Below are positions 48,684 to 58,596 of a stretch of DNA of 64,000 bases, piece after piece. The position numbers and the translations under genes are program-made. Location of the stretch: the NCBI GenBank assembly GCA_041875495.1, contig CP112982.1, forward strand, positions 1,240,001 through 1,304,000, read 5' to 3'. The first letter of the stretch is position 1, and every line of letters begins with the position of its first letter. Below the pieces are notes generated by a model, which saw only the letters and a list, made by a program, of their open reading frames with translations, did no database searches and was not told the DNA's origin. This DNA is from Halomonas sp. CH40 (GTDB lineage Bacteria > Pseudomonadota > Gammaproteobacteria > Pseudomonadales > Halomonadaceae).

Positions 48684-50048
48684 TCACGTTGAGGTCAGCG
48701 CATTGATCAGGTGGCGGATCTTGTCGAGGGTTTCATCGTACTCGGCATCCGGTTGGGAATCTGCCACCAGGCCGCCGCCGCCCCACAAGTGTAGCTGACC
48801 GGCGTCAGCCACCACGGTACGAATGGCAATCGACGTATCCATACTGCCAGTGTGATCAATATAGCCCAGGCTGCCGCAATAAACGCTGCGCTGGCAGGGT
48901 TCCAGCTCATCGATAATCTGCATGGCGCGAATCTTCGGCGCGCCGGTGATCGACCCGCCCGGTGAGGCGGCTTCAAGCAGTGCCAGCGGCGTGTTTGCCT
49001 TGTCCAGCTGGCCCCTCACCACACTCACCAGATGATGCACATTCGGGTAGCTTTCCAGTTCACATAGCTGGGGCACATGGATGCTGCCGAACTGGCACAC
49101 CCGCCCCAGATCATTGCGCAACAAATCCACAATCATGACATTTTCAGCACGATCCTTAGTGCTGCTCAGCAGCTGCTGGGCAAGTTGCTGATCGTGTTCC
49201 CTGGTGGCGCCACGTGGGCGGGTACCTTTGATAGGTCGCGTTTCGACCTTGCCCCGGTGCGCCTGTATGAAACGTTCGGGCGATAGGGACAATACCGCCT
49301 TGTCCTGCCAGGCCATAAAGCCCGAAAACGGCGTAGGGGTAGCACGGCGCAGGCGCAGATAGGCAGACCAGACATCCCCTTCATAGTGTGCGGAAAAGCG
49401 CTGGGCCAGGTTGATCTGGTAGCAATCACCGGAACGGATATAACGCTGCACCTGAGCAAATCGCTGGCTATAGCCTTCGCGGGTCATTTGCGCTCGGAAA
49501 GCCGTCGTCAAGGCAAAGGGCCCATCAGGTGCAGCGGCGGCGTCCAGCCATTGCAGAACCTGCGCACGCCGGGCCTGGGAGGCCAGCAGGGTGACTTCCT
49601 GCTTCAGGTGGTCAATTACCAATGCCCAGTCATACAGGCCCAGGCGCGCCAGTGGCAGCGACGTAGGGGCTGGGCGTTGGCTATCGAGCTGCTGGGTATA
49701 ACGCCCCAGATCATAGCTCCAGTACCCGATCAGGCCGCCGCTAAACGGCAGATCGTTCTTTGGCATCGTGATGTCAAGCTGCGCCAGTAACCATTCCTGC
49801 AGCGCAAAAGGAGCTTTGTGCAACGCATCCGGTGGCTTGGGTAACGCACGGGAGTTGAAAGCTGCCTCGCCGGTAGGGCCAATGGACAGTGTTGCCAGCG
49901 GGTCGCTGCTGATAATGTCATAGCGGCCGTTGGCGTCAGGTCGGCCACTATCGAGCAAGACGGCCCCAGGCCGTTTGCGCAAGCGTGCAAACACAGTAAG
50001 TGGGTCCGTTACATAAGGAAGAGACGTCAGTGTCAGCGCTACGTTCAT
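48684..50048 (-). CDS. pabB: Aminodeoxychorismate synthase component I
   Basis: 454-residue chorismate-utilising enzyme that makes 4-amino-4-deoxychorismate for folate, with a glutaminase partner. Visible motifs are FSGGLIGYWSYDLGRYTQQ, ERFIQAHRGKVETRPIKGTRPRG (with the Lys-containing PIKGT that marks PabB rather than TrpE), MIVDLLRNDLGRVCQFGSI and SPGGSITGAPKIRAMQIIDELE. It converges on cysB with 1 base between stops. Confidence 0.94.
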   Translation of the reverse strand: MNVALTLTSLPYVTDPLTVFARLRKRPGAVLLDSGRPDANGRYDIISSDPLATLSIGPTGEAAFNSRALPKPPDALHKAPFALQEWLLAQLDITMPKNDLPFSGGLIGYWSYDLGRYTQQLDSQRPAPTSLPLARLGLYDWALVIDHLKQEVTLLASQARRAQVLQWLDAAAAPDGPFALTTAFRAQMTREGYSQRFAQVQRYIRSGDCYQINLAQRFSAHYEGDVWSAYLRLRRATPTPFSGFMAWQDKAVLSLSPERFIQAHRGKVETRPIKGTRPRGATREHDQQLAQQLLSSTKDRAENVMIVDLLRNDLGRVCQFGSIHVPQLCELESYPNVHHLVSVVRGQLDKANTPLALLEAASPGGSITGAPKIRAMQIIDELEPCQRSVYCGSLGYIDHTGSMDTSIAIRTVVADAGQLHLWGGGGLVADSQPDAEYDETLDKIRHLINALTST

Positions 50049-50354
50049 GCACCATCAACCAGGCGAGTGAATGGCTGCACAGTTTAGGGGGGCAATGAGT
50101 GTTAAGCCAGTGTCGCCAGTCGACGCGGTTTCCACGTTTTATCCACCACCTGCCAGCGGTTTTGCCAGCCGGCGAGGCAAATAGCATTGACAAAGACAAT
50201 GCTAACGCTGGTTTCAGGTAGATTGTTGACACTAAGTGGTAGACGAAAGGCAAGAGTACAACGAAAGATGCATAATATCGGCTATATTGGCTAGTTGACG
50301 CCAGTATCAGACGAGGATAAAGTTCATTCACACCATAATTGTCGACAATCAGCC
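50049..50354. promoter_or_regulatory. Divergent control region between pabB and the prp regulator
   Basis: 306 bases without a gene. The half near pabB has nothing I can name. The half near the GntR gene is AT-richer and includes a TTGACA at 50226-50231 and a TATATT at 50283-50288, but their spacing does not fit a single promoter. The region ends with the palindrome described separately. Confidence 0.45.
50338..50349. promoter_or_regulatory. Candidate operator for the GntR regulator
   Basis: A perfect 12-base palindrome, ATTGTCGACAAT, ends 5 bases before the regulator's ATG. It has the GT...AC symmetry of FadR-subfamily GntR operators and would cover the ribosome site, which suits autorepression. 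No second copy was seen upstream of prpB. Confidence 0.55.
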
Positions 50355-51095
50355 ATGACATCACTTGCTACGCGTTCATTACTTACCTCGGCCGAAACGG
50401 CTGAAGACGCATCACCGGAAGTACGTACCCTGGCAGAGCGGGTCTTCCATCAGTTGCAGGATGCGATTGTACGTGGAGAGATTGCGCCAGGCAGCAAGAT
50501 TACCGAGCCGGGGCTTTCAAAAACCTATGGCATTTCCCGTGGGCCGCTGCGTGAAGCCATGCGTCGTCTGGAAGCTCATCGCCTGATTGAGCGGGTTCCC
50601 CATGTTGGCGCACGCGTGGTGCAGCTATCCATGCAGGAACTGCTGGAGCTCTTCGATGTGCGCGAGGCGTTGGAAAGCATGGCAGCGCGGCTGGCCGCCG
50701 AGCACATGACCAAGGATGAAATTGCCGGTCTGCGCAACGTATTGGCCGTGCATGAAAGCCAGGATGACCTTAAACGCGGTGAGGCCTATTACCAGCGTGA
50801 AGGGGATCTGGATTTTCACTACCGCATTGTATTGGGCAGCCATAACAAGATGTTGATGAATCTGTTATGCGATGACCTTTATTACCTGGTGCGGCTGTAT
50901 CGCACCCAGTTCAGCGCCAGCGGTTCGCGGCCTCATCGCGCCTTTGTCGAGCATCATCGCATCGTGGATGCCATTGAAGCAGGAGATGCCGAACTGGCAG
51001 AGCTGTTGATGCGTCGTCACGTCAGCGCCTCGCGGGAAAACGTGGCTGACCGCTATGCGGCGGCACTTGAACAAAAAGCACAAACAAAAGGCTAG
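50355..51095 (+). CDS. GntR-family (FadR/FCD) transcriptional regulator of the methylcitrate cluster
   Basis: 246 residues from the ATG at 50355. N-terminal winged helix ([45 protein letters not shown]) and C-terminal FCD ligand domain ([20 protein letters not shown] ... [14 protein letters not shown] ... [25 protein letters not shown]) with metal-coordinating His residues. It lies 68 bases before prpB on the same strand; such regulators usually repress prp genes until methylcitrate accumulates. No separate sigma-54 PrpR is present. Confidence 0.9.
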   Translation: MTSLATRSLLTSAETAEDASPEVRTLAERVFHQLQDAIVRGEIAPGSKITEPGLSKTYGISRGPLREAMRRLEAHRLIERVPHVGARVVQLSMQELLELFDVREALESMAARLAAEHMTKDEIAGLRNVLAVHESQDDLKRGEAYYQREGDLDFHYRIVLGSHNKMLMNLLCDDLYYLVRLYRTQFSASGSRPHRAFVEHHRIVDAIEAGDAELAELLMRRHVSASRENVADRYAAALEQKAQTKG

Positions 51096-51163
51096 CGGAT
51101 CAGTTAGCTATAGACGCTGGCCAACCAGCCGGCTACCCAACCGGATTTATAAGGAGACACTCC

Positions 51164-52066
51164 ATGCCATCATCAGCTTCCTCACCACGTACCCCCGGCG
51201 CACGCTTTCGTGCCGCGCTGGAAGCTAATCGCCCGCTGCCGATTCTGGGCACTATCAACGCTTACACCGCCATGATGGCGGAGCGTGTGGGCCATCAGGC
51301 GATCTATCTTTCGGGTGGTGGCGTTGCCAACGCTTCCTTCGGCCTGCCAGACCTTGGCATGACGATGATGAACGATGTGGTTGAAGATGCCCACCGTATC
51401 TGCGGCGCCACGGACTTACCGCTGCTGGTGGATATTGATACCGGTTGGGGTGGTGCGTTCAACATTGAGCGTACCGTCAAGGAAATGCAGCGCGCAGGCG
51501 TTGCGGCAGTTCACATTGAAGATCAGGTTGCCCAGAAGCGCTGTGGTCATCGCCCGAACAAGGCAATTGTCTCCCAAGAAGAAATGGTTGACCGCATCAA
51601 GGCCGCCGCCGATGCGCGTATTGACCCGGATTTCTATCTGATCGCACGTACTGATGCCTTTCAGAAAGATGGCCTGGATGCGGCCATTGAGCGTTCTCAG
51701 GCGTGTATCGAAGCCGGTGCTGATGCCATCTTCGCCGAAGCGGTACACACCCTGGAAGATTACCAGGCCTTCTGCGAGCGCGTTGACGCGCCGATTCTGG
51801 CCAATATTACTGAATTTGGCGCCACGCCGCTGTTCAGCCAGCAAGAGCTGGGCGAGGTGGGCTGCCGTATGGTGCTGTATCCGTTGTCAGCTTTCCGTGC
51901 CATGAACGCTGCTGCGCTCAAGGTTTATCAAAGCATTCTGGATAACGGCCATCAGCGTGAAGTAGTCGATATCATGCAGACCCGCGATGAGCTGTATGAC
52001 TTCCTCAACTATCACGACTTTGAGCAGAAGCTGGATAAGCTGTTTGCCGAGCAGGGCGGCAACTAA
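51164..52066 (+). CDS. prpB: 2-Methylisocitrate lyase
   Basis: Cleaves 2-methylisocitrate to pyruvate and succinate, the last step of the methylcitrate cycle. The 300-residue barrel has [15 protein letters not shown], the metal-binding [16 protein letters not shown] and the catalytic loop KRCGHRPNK, with Cys as the general acid. An AAGGAGAC site precedes the ATG. Confidence 0.96.
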   Translation: MPSSASSPRTPGARFRAALEANRPLPILGTINAYTAMMAERVGHQAIYLSGGGVANASFGLPDLGMTMMNDVVEDAHRICGATDLPLLVDIDTGWGGAFNIERTVKEMQRAGVAAVHIEDQVAQKRCGHRPNKAIVSQEEMVDRIKAAADARIDPDFYLIARTDAFQKDGLDAAIERSQACIEAGADAIFAEAVHTLEDYQAFCERVDAPILANITEFGATPLFSQQELGEVGCRMVLYPLSAFRAMNAAALKVYQSILDNGHQREVVDIMQTRDELYDFLNYHDFEQKLDKLFAEQGGN

Positions 52067-52141
52067 GCCGCAGATTGACCCCTATAAAAGGCGTCATGCC
52101 TAAGGCGTGACGACGAAATAACGCTTTCAGGAGTACGTAAG

Positions 52142-53269
52142 ATGGCAGATGCAAAGAACAGTGGTGCAGGTCTTCGTGGGCAAAGCGCAGGTGAAACGGC
52201 GCTGTGTACGGTAGGTAAAACCGGTTCGGGCCTGACTTACCGGGGGTTCGATATCAAAGAGTTGGCCGAAAAAGCGACCTTTGAAGAAGTGGCTTACCTG
52301 CTGTTGAAAGGCAAATTGCCTAATCAGGCTGAGCTTTCTGCCTACATCGCCAAGATGAAAACCCTGCGCGGTTTGCCGGACGCGCTCAAGGCCGTACTGG
52401 AGCAGATTCCCAAGGACGCGCATCCAATGGATGTGATGCGCACCGGCACCTCCATGCTGGGTAACCTGGAAACCGAGCAGAGCTTTGATGAGCAGCAGGA
52501 TGCGACTGACCGTCTGGTCGCTGTCCTGCCGTCAATCATCTGCTATTGGTACCGTTTCTCCCATGACGGTGTGCGTATTGAAACTGAAACCGACGATGAT
52601 TCTGTCGGCGCTCACTTCCTGCATCTGCTGCGTGATGAAGCGCCCAGCAAGCTGCATGCGGATGTGATGAATGTGTCATTGATTCTGTACGCCGAGCACG
52701 AATTCAACGCCTCTACCTTCACTGCTCGCGTTTGTGCGTCGACTTTGTCTGACCTGCACTCCTGCGTGACCGGTGCGATTGGCTCTCTGCGTGGCCCGCT
52801 GCACGGCGGTGCCAACGAAGCGGCCATGGAAATGATCGAGGACTGGACCTCGCCGGAAGAAGCCGAGCGCGAAATGATGGGCATGCTGGAGCGCAAGGAA
52901 AAGATCATGGGCTTTGGCCATGCCATCTACCGCACCTCCGACCCGCGTAACGAGATCATCAAGCATTGGTCCGAGAAGCTTTCCCAGGATGTCGGCGACA
53001 CCGTACTGTACCCGGTTTCCGTGCGCTGTGAAGAAGTGATGTGGCGCGAGAAGAAGCTGTTCTGTAACGCTGACTTCTTCCATGCCAGTGCCTATCACTT
53101 CATGGGCATTCCGACCAAGCTGTTTACACCGATCTTTGTTTGCTCGCGGGTGACTGGCTGGGCCGCTCACGTGTTCGAGCAGCGCGCCAACAACCGCATT
53201 ATTCGCCCGAGTGCCGATTATACCGGCCCCGAGAAGAGCGAATGGGTACCGATCGAGCAGCGCGACTGA
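52142..53269 (+). CDS. prpC: 2-Methylcitrate synthase
   Basis: Condenses propionyl-CoA with oxaloacetate. 375 residues, short like PrpC rather than the longer hexameric citrate synthases. Citrate-synthase motifs include CTVGKTGSGLTYRGFDI at the start, LYAEHEFNASTFTARV, GPLHGGANEAAMEMI (catalytic His) and MGFGHAIYRTSDPR (second His). It is preceded by CAGGAGTACGTAAG. Confidence 0.95.
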   Translation: MADAKNSGAGLRGQSAGETALCTVGKTGSGLTYRGFDIKELAEKATFEEVAYLLLKGKLPNQAELSAYIAKMKTLRGLPDALKAVLEQIPKDAHPMDVMRTGTSMLGNLETEQSFDEQQDATDRLVAVLPSIICYWYRFSHDGVRIETETDDDSVGAHFLHLLRDEAPSKLHADVMNVSLILYAEHEFNASTFTARVCASTLSDLHSCVTGAIGSLRGPLHGGANEAAMEMIEDWTSPEEAEREMMGMLERKEKIMGFGHAIYRTSDPRNEIIKHWSEKLSQDVGDTVLYPVSVRCEEVMWREKKLFCNADFFHASAYHFMGIPTKLFTPIFVCSRVTGWAAHVFEQRANNRIIRPSADYTGPEKSEWVPIEQRD

Positions 53270-53373
53270 TAGCAGCGTCTGTTCTGATCATTCTCCCGGC
53301 GGCCATGCCGTCGGGAGCTGATACCCCCGCTTTTATGATCCCGTCTTTTGATCTCTCGCCGTGAGTTGCCGCC

Positions 53374-55986
53374 ATGAATACCGATTACCGCAAACCCTTA
53401 CCAGGTACCGACCTGGATTACTTTGACACCCGCCAGGCCGTTGAAGATATCCACCCAGGTGCCTATGCCGAGCTTCCTTACACCTCCCGCGTGTTGGCCG
53501 AGCAGCTGGTGCGCCGCTGCGACCCAGCCATGCTGACCGATGCGCTCAAGCAGCTGATTGAGCGTCGCAGCGACCTGGATTTCCCCTGGTATCCTGCCCG
53601 TGTGGTGTGCCACGACATTCTTGGCCAGACGGCGCTTGTGGATCTGGCAGGTCTGCGTGATGCCATTGCTGAAATGGGCGGTGACCCGGCCAAGGTCAAT
53701 CCTGTGGTGCCCACCCAGTTGATTGTTGACCACTCTCTGGCGGTCGAGCATGCCGGTTTTGAAAAGGATGCCTTCGAGAAAAACCGTCAGGTGGAAGATC
53801 GCCGCAACGATGACCGCTTCCACTTTATCAACTGGACCAAAACCGCGTTCGAAAACGTCGACGTGATTCCGCCTGGTAACGGCATCATGCACCAGATCAA
53901 TCTGGAGAAAATGTCGCCGGTGGTTCAGAAGCAAAACGGCGTGGCTTTCCCGGATACCTGTGTCGGCACTGACAGCCACACGCCGATGGTTGATGCCCTC
54001 GGGGTCATTTCCGTCGGTGTCGGTGGCCTTGAAGCGGAAAGCGTTATGTTGGGCCGTGCCTCCATGATGCGCCTGCCGGACATTGTCGGCGTCAAGCTGA
54101 CCGGCAAGCTGCAGCCGGGCGTTACGGGTACCGATATGGTGCTGGCGATTACCGAGTTTCTGCGTGAATCCAAGGTGGTCGGTGCCTACCTGGAGTTCTT
54201 CGGTGAAGGCGCTGATAGCCTGACCGTAGGCGACCGTGCCACCATCTCCAACATGACGCCTGAATACGGCGCCACGGCGGCCATGTTCTACATTGATGGC
54301 CAGACCATTGATTATCTCAAGCTGACCGGGCGTGATGACGACCAAGTGACGCTGGTGGAAACCTATGCCAAGCAGACGGGCCTGTGGGCGGATGACCTCA
54401 AGGGCGTCACTTACGAGCGTGTGCTGGAGTTTGATCTGTCATCGGTTTATCGCACCCTGGCAGGGCCTTCAAAACCGCATGCCAAGCTGCCTACCTCTGA
54501 ACTTGCCCAGCGGGGGATTGCCGTTGGCCTGGAGGCGGCGCGTGCTGAAGAGGCGGAAGGTAAGATGCCGGATGGCGCTGTGATCATTGCCGCCATTACC
54601 AGCTGCACCAACACTTCCAACCCACGCAACATGGTGGCCGCAGGCCTGATTGCGCGCAATGCCAATGAGTTGGGGCTGATCCGTAAGCCCTGGGTCAAGT
54701 CTTCTCTGGCGCCGGGTTCCAAAACGGTCAAGATGTACCTGGAAGATGCGGGCCTGATGCACGAGCTGGAAAAGCTTGGTTTTGGCGTAGTGGCCTATGC
54801 CTGCACCACCTGTAACGGCATGTCTGGCGCTCTGGACCCGAAAATCCAGCAGGAAATCATCGAGCGTGATCTCTACGCTACCGCGGTGCTTTCCGGTAAC
54901 CGTAACTTTGATGGGCGTATTCATCCCCATGCTCAGCAGGCGTTTCTGGCCTCGCCGCCGCTGGTGGTGGCCTATGCGATCGCCGGCACCATCCGTTTTG
55001 ATATCGAAAAGGATGTGCTGGGTTATGATGCGGAGGGCAACCCGGTCACTCTGAAGGATATCTGGCCTGACGACGCGGAAATTGATGCTATCGTCAAAAC
55101 CGCAGTTAAACCCGAGCAGTTCCGCCAGACCTATATCCCGATGTTTGATCTGGACAAGAGCGCCAAGGCACAGATTGAGCCGCTGTACGAATGGCGTCCG
55201 CAGAGTACCTACATCCGTCGTCCGCCGTACTGGGAAGGCAAGATGTCTGGCGAGCGTAACCTCAAGAACATGCGCCCGCTGGCGATTCTGCCTGACAATA
55301 TCACCACCGATCACCTGTCGCCGTCCAACGCCATCATGATGAACAGCGCAGCAGGCGAATACCTGCACAAGATGGGCCTGCCGGAAGAGGATTTTAACTC
55401 CTACGCCACCCACCGTGGTGATCACCTGACCGCTCAGCGTGCCACGCTTGCCAACCCCAAGCTGTTCAATGAAATGGTGCGTGATGAAAACGGTGAGGTG
55501 AAGCAGGGCTCGCTGGCGCGTATCGAGCCGGAAGGTAAGGTGACGCGGATGTGGGAAGCCATTGAAACCTACATGGAGCGTAAGCAACCGCTGATCATTA
55601 TTGCTGGTGACGATTATGGCCAGGGGTCATCACGTGACTGGGCGGCCAAAGGTGTGGCGCTTGCTGGCGTTGAAGCGATTGTGGCGGAAGGCTTTGAGCG
55701 CATTCACCGTACCAACCTGATTGGTATGGGGGTGATGCCGCTGCAGTTCCAGTCGGGCACGACGCGTCATACGCTGGCACTGGACGGTACTGAAATCTAT
55801 GACGTTGAAGGCGAGCTTTCGCCGGGTACCGAGCTGACCCTGGTTATTCATCGCACGAGCGGCGAGGTTGAACGTGTGCCGGTCATCTGCCGTCTGGATA
55901 CCGCTGAAGAAGTCACCATCTACACAGCGGGCGGTGTACTGCAGCGTTTCGCCCAGGACTTCCTCGAATCCAGTGAAACGGCCTGA
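53374..55986 (+). CDS. acnD: Fe/S-dependent 2-methylcitrate dehydratase AcnD
   Basis: Aconitase-family enzyme of 870 residues that dehydrates 2-methylcitrate to a 2-methylaconitate isomer. Fe-S cluster ligands are seen in DTCVGTDSHTPMVDALG, ITSCTNTSNPRNMVAAG and YACTTCNGMSGALDP. The C-terminal swivel domain has AGDDYGQGSSRDWAAKGVALAGVEAIVAEGFERIHRTNL. With prpF following, the cluster is the AcnD/PrpF type that replaces PrpD. Confidence 0.96.
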   Translation: MNTDYRKPLPGTDLDYFDTRQAVEDIHPGAYAELPYTSRVLAEQLVRRCDPAMLTDALKQLIERRSDLDFPWYPARVVCHDILGQTALVDLAGLRDAIAEMGGDPAKVNPVVPTQLIVDHSLAVEHAGFEKDAFEKNRQVEDRRNDDRFHFINWTKTAFENVDVIPPGNGIMHQINLEKMSPVVQKQNGVAFPDTCVGTDSHTPMVDALGVISVGVGGLEAESVMLGRASMMRLPDIVGVKLTGKLQPGVTGTDMVLAITEFLRESKVVGAYLEFFGEGADSLTVGDRATISNMTPEYGATAAMFYIDGQTIDYLKLTGRDDDQVTLVETYAKQTGLWADDLKGVTYERVLEFDLSSVYRTLAGPSKPHAKLPTSELAQRGIAVGLEAARAEEAEGKMPDGAVIIAAITSCTNTSNPRNMVAAGLIARNANELGLIRKPWVKSSLAPGSKTVKMYLEDAGLMHELEKLGFGVVAYACTTCNGMSGALDPKIQQEIIERDLYATAVLSGNRNFDGRIHPHAQQAFLASPPLVVAYAIAGTIRFDIEKDVLGYDAEGNPVTLKDIWPDDAEIDAIVKTAVKPEQFRQTYIPMFDLDKSAKAQIEPLYEWRPQSTYIRRPPYWEGKMSGERNLKNMRPLAILPDNITTDHLSPSNAIMMNSAAGEYLHKMGLPEEDFNSYATHRGDHLTAQRATLANPKLFNEMVRDENGEVKQGSLARIEPEGKVTRMWEAIETYMERKQPLIIIAGDDYGQGSSRDWAAKGVALAGVEAIVAEGFERIHRTNLIGMGVMPLQFQSGTTRHTLALDGTEIYDVEGELSPGTELTLVIHRTSGEVERVPVICRLDTAEEVTIYTAGGVLQRFAQDFLESSETA

Positions 55987-56035
55987 TCGCGATACCGGGT
56001 TGCAAGGACGTATCATCCTTTGATGATCAGAATAG

Positions 56036-56064
56036 GCCCGGCACCCTGGTGTGCCGGGCTTTTT
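56036..56064 (+). terminator. Intrinsic terminator between acnD and prpF
   Basis: A 9-base GC-rich stem (GCCCGGCAC / GTGCCGGGC) with a 6-base loop is followed by TTTTT. It sits inside the prp operon, 27 bases upstream of the prpF start, so it may reduce prpF expression relative to acnD instead of ending the operon. Confidence 0.85.
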
Positions 56065-56091
56065 ATGAGATGTTAGCCGTGGAGCAAGACC

Positions 56092-57270
56092 ATGAGTTCA
56101 GTGCCACAAATCAGAATTCCGGCCACCTATATGCGTGGCGGCACCAGTAAAGGCGTATTTTTCAACCTGACCGACCTGCCTGAAGCCGCGCAGGTACCCG
56201 GCGAAGCTCGGGATAAACTACTGCTGCGGGTGATCGGCAGCCCTGACCCGTACCAGAAGCAGATTGATGGTATGGGCGGTGCGACGTCGAGCACCAGCAA
56301 AAGCGTGATCCTGTCAAAAAGTGAATCCGCCGAGCATGACGTGGATTACCTGTTTGGCCAGGTGTCTATTGATAAACCCTTTGTTGACTGGAGCGGTAAC
56401 TGCGGCAACCTGTCAGCGGCGGTGGGGCCTTTTGCGGTGAACAACGGCCTGGTGGACCCTGCGCGGATACCCGAGAACGGGGTGCTTGAGGTACGTATCT
56501 GGCAGGTGAATATCCAGAAAACCATTGTTGCCAAGGTAAGCATCACTAACGGCGAAGTGCAGGAAACCGGCGATTTCGAGCTGGATGGGGTGACCTTCCC
56601 CGCCGCCGAAGTGCCCGTGGCCTTTATGGATCCTGCAGACGGTGAGGGCGCCATCTTCCCGACCGGTAACCTGGTGGATGATCTTGAAGTCCCTGGCGTT
56701 GGCACACTCAAGGCGACCATGATCAATGCTGGCATCCCGACGGTGTTTGTCAACGCCGACGAGATTGGCTATACCGGCGCTGAGCTGCAGGAAGCCATCA
56801 ATGGTGATCCGGTAGCACTTGAAAAGTTCGAGACCATCCGTGCCTATGGGGCACTCAAGATGGGGCTGATCAGCGATCTCAGCGAGGCAGCCAATCGCCA
56901 GCATACCCCCAAGGTGGCTTTTGTTGCCCCGCCAGCCAGCTACACGGCTTCAAGTGGCAAGGCGGTCAAGGCCGAGGATGTCGACCTTCTGGTTCGCGCG
57001 CTTTCCATGGGCAAACTGCACCATGCCATGATGGGCACGGCTGCCGTGGCGATTGGCGCAGCGGCGGCGATTGAAGGCACTCTGGTGAACATGGCCGCGG
57101 GTGGTGGTAAGCTTAATGCCGTTACCTTTGGGCATCCTTCCGGCAGTTTACAGGTAGGCGCTGAAGCCAGCCTGATAGACGGGCGCTGGCAGATTGATCA
57201 GGCGGTGATGAGCCGCAGTGCCCGCATACTGATGGAAGGCTGGGTGCGGGTTCCCGGCGATAGCTTCTAG
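56092..57270 (+). CDS. prpF: 2-Methylaconitate cis-trans isomerase PrpF
   Basis: Isomerises the AcnD product so that aconitase can hydrate it to 2-methylisocitrate. 392 residues of diaminopimelate-epimerase fold, with the PrpF signature IPATYMRGGTSKGVFFNLTDLP and SGNCGNLSAAVGPFAV carrying a catalytic Cys region. It ends the prp cluster; prpE and prpD are absent here. A 10-base hairpin follows at 57308-57335. Confidence 0.95.
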   Translation: MSSVPQIRIPATYMRGGTSKGVFFNLTDLPEAAQVPGEARDKLLLRVIGSPDPYQKQIDGMGGATSSTSKSVILSKSESAEHDVDYLFGQVSIDKPFVDWSGNCGNLSAAVGPFAVNNGLVDPARIPENGVLEVRIWQVNIQKTIVAKVSITNGEVQETGDFELDGVTFPAAEVPVAFMDPADGEGAIFPTGNLVDDLEVPGVGTLKATMINAGIPTVFVNADEIGYTGAELQEAINGDPVALEKFETIRAYGALKMGLISDLSEAANRQHTPKVAFVAPPASYTASSGKAVKAEDVDLLVRALSMGKLHHAMMGTAAVAIGAAAAIEGTLVNMAAGGGKLNAVTFGHPSGSLQVGAEASLIDGRWQIDQAVMSRSARILMEGWVRVPGDSF

Positions 57271-57307
57271 AGCGGGGCGCTTTAGCCTTAAGTACTGCTC
57301 ACGACTT

Positions 57308-57335
57308 CAGCTACCCGAATGTTACCGGGTAGCTG
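57308..57335. terminator. Hairpin downstream of prpF
   Basis: A perfect 10-base inverted repeat CAGCTACCCG / CGGGTAGCTG with an 8-base loop lies between the convergent prpF and comEA-like genes. There is no T tract on either strand, so it may protect 3' ends or end transcription weakly. Confidence 0.5.
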
Positions 57336-57373
57336 AAACGTGAGTATGGGTGAATGTGTTTGGAAACTACGAA

Positions 57374-57652
57374 TCAGAATTCAATCTGGTCTTTGAGGCC
57401 TTCTACTGTGGCATTGCCGATACCGCTTACCCGGGTAAGGTCGTCAGCGCTGGTAAACTCTCCGTTGGTTTCACGCTCCTGAATGATGGCTTCAGCGCGG
57501 GAAGGTCCGATGCCGGGAAGTTCTTCCAGCAGGGCCGCATCGGCGGTGTTGATATTGATCGGGGCAACCTGCTGTGCCAGCAGGGGCGAAGACAGGCCCA
57601 GGCACGTGGTGATCAAAAGTGCTGCCAGCCATCCTTTTGTGGTGATTTTCAT
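57374..57652 (-). CDS. ComEA-family helix-hairpin-helix protein
   Basis: 92 residues: a signal peptide (about 1-26, ending LLAQQ) and a double helix-hairpin-helix domain (INTADAALLEELPGIGPSRAEAIIQERETNGEF and LTRVSGIGNATVEGL). ComEA proteins bind incoming DNA in the periplasm during natural transformation; many gammaproteobacteria carry such a short free-standing version. A role in competence is plausible but not shown by the context. Confidence 0.87.
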   Translation of the reverse strand: MKITTKGWLAALLITTCLGLSSPLLAQQVAPININTADAALLEELPGIGPSRAEAIIQERETNGEFTSADDLTRVSGIGNATVEGLKDQIEF

Positions 57653-57869
57653 CGTCTTTCTCCTTTGCGATGTTAGATCTTTTGGTGTGGGGCGTGCCGA
57701 GCCTTCTGGCTTGCCACTCTTCTAAATTAGCTAAAGTTATTATAATTGCTGTAAGACATCGGCTTGCCTGTTTGTAAGAGATCTCGCAATTTTTTGTCAT
57801 GCAGGGATTACGCTGACCATCAGACTGATATACTCCAGACTTTTATTGACGGGTAAATGGAGCGCTTCT

Positions 57870-58565
57870 GTGGCAGTCAACTCTCCTCTTATTATTGCCT
57901 TGGATTATCCTTCACTGGATGCGGCCCTGTGCATGGCTGATCAGCTCGACCCGGCTCAGTGCCGTGTCAAGGTAGGCAAAGAGCTGTTTACCCGCAGCGG
58001 GCCCGCTGTGTTGGAAGCCTTGCATGGCCGGGGCTTTGAGGTATTTCTGGATCTGAAATTTCACGATATTCCCAACACCGTGGCAGGCGCCGTTCAGGCG
58101 GCGGCCGAGCAGGGTGTGTGGATGGTCAATGTGCATGCCAGCGGTGGGCGCAGGATGATGGAGGCCGCCGTTGAGCGTTTGCAGTCGCACCGCCTGAGCA
58201 CGCATTTGATTGCGGTCACCGTGCTGACTAGCCTGAGCGCTGAGGAACTGCATGAAACGGGCGTATCAGCGTCACCGGGTGAGCAGGTGGAGCATCTGGC
58301 GCGCCTGGCTCAACAGAGTGGTTTGCATGGGGTTGTCTGTTCGGCGCAGGAATCGGCGGCTATCCGGCAATCTTGTGGCGATGATTTTCTGAAAGTGACA
58401 CCGGGCATCCGTCCTGCTTTTGCCGCAGTAGATGATCAGCAGCGTATCATGACGCCAGCGGCGGCCATGCAGGCGGGCAGCACGCATCTGGTGGTGGGCA
58501 GGCCGGTCACCCAGGCTGAAGACCCCATGACAGCGCTGGCAGCGATTGTGGCGGAATTATCCTGA
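57870..58565 (+). CDS. pyrF: Orotidine 5'-phosphate decarboxylase
   Basis: Last step of UMP synthesis. 231 residues from a GTG at 57870 with GGAG seven bases upstream; the frame is open from 57846. Motifs: [13 protein letters not shown], the catalytic [31 protein letters not shown] and [11 protein letters not shown]. It converges with lapB, so it is not in the usual lapAB-pyrF direction. Confidence 0.94.
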   Translation: MAVNSPLIIALDYPSLDAALCMADQLDPAQCRVKVGKELFTRSGPAVLEALHGRGFEVFLDLKFHDIPNTVAGAVQAAAEQGVWMVNVHASGGRRMMEAAVERLQSHRLSTHLIAVTVLTSLSAEELHETGVSASPGEQVEHLARLAQQSGLHGVVCSAQESAAIRQSCGDDFLKVTPGIRPAFAAVDDQQRIMTPAAAMQAGSTHLVVGRPVTQAEDPMTALAAIVAELS

Positions 58566-58596
58566 ATGTCTACTGGGTAGCAAGCCAGGCTGTCGG

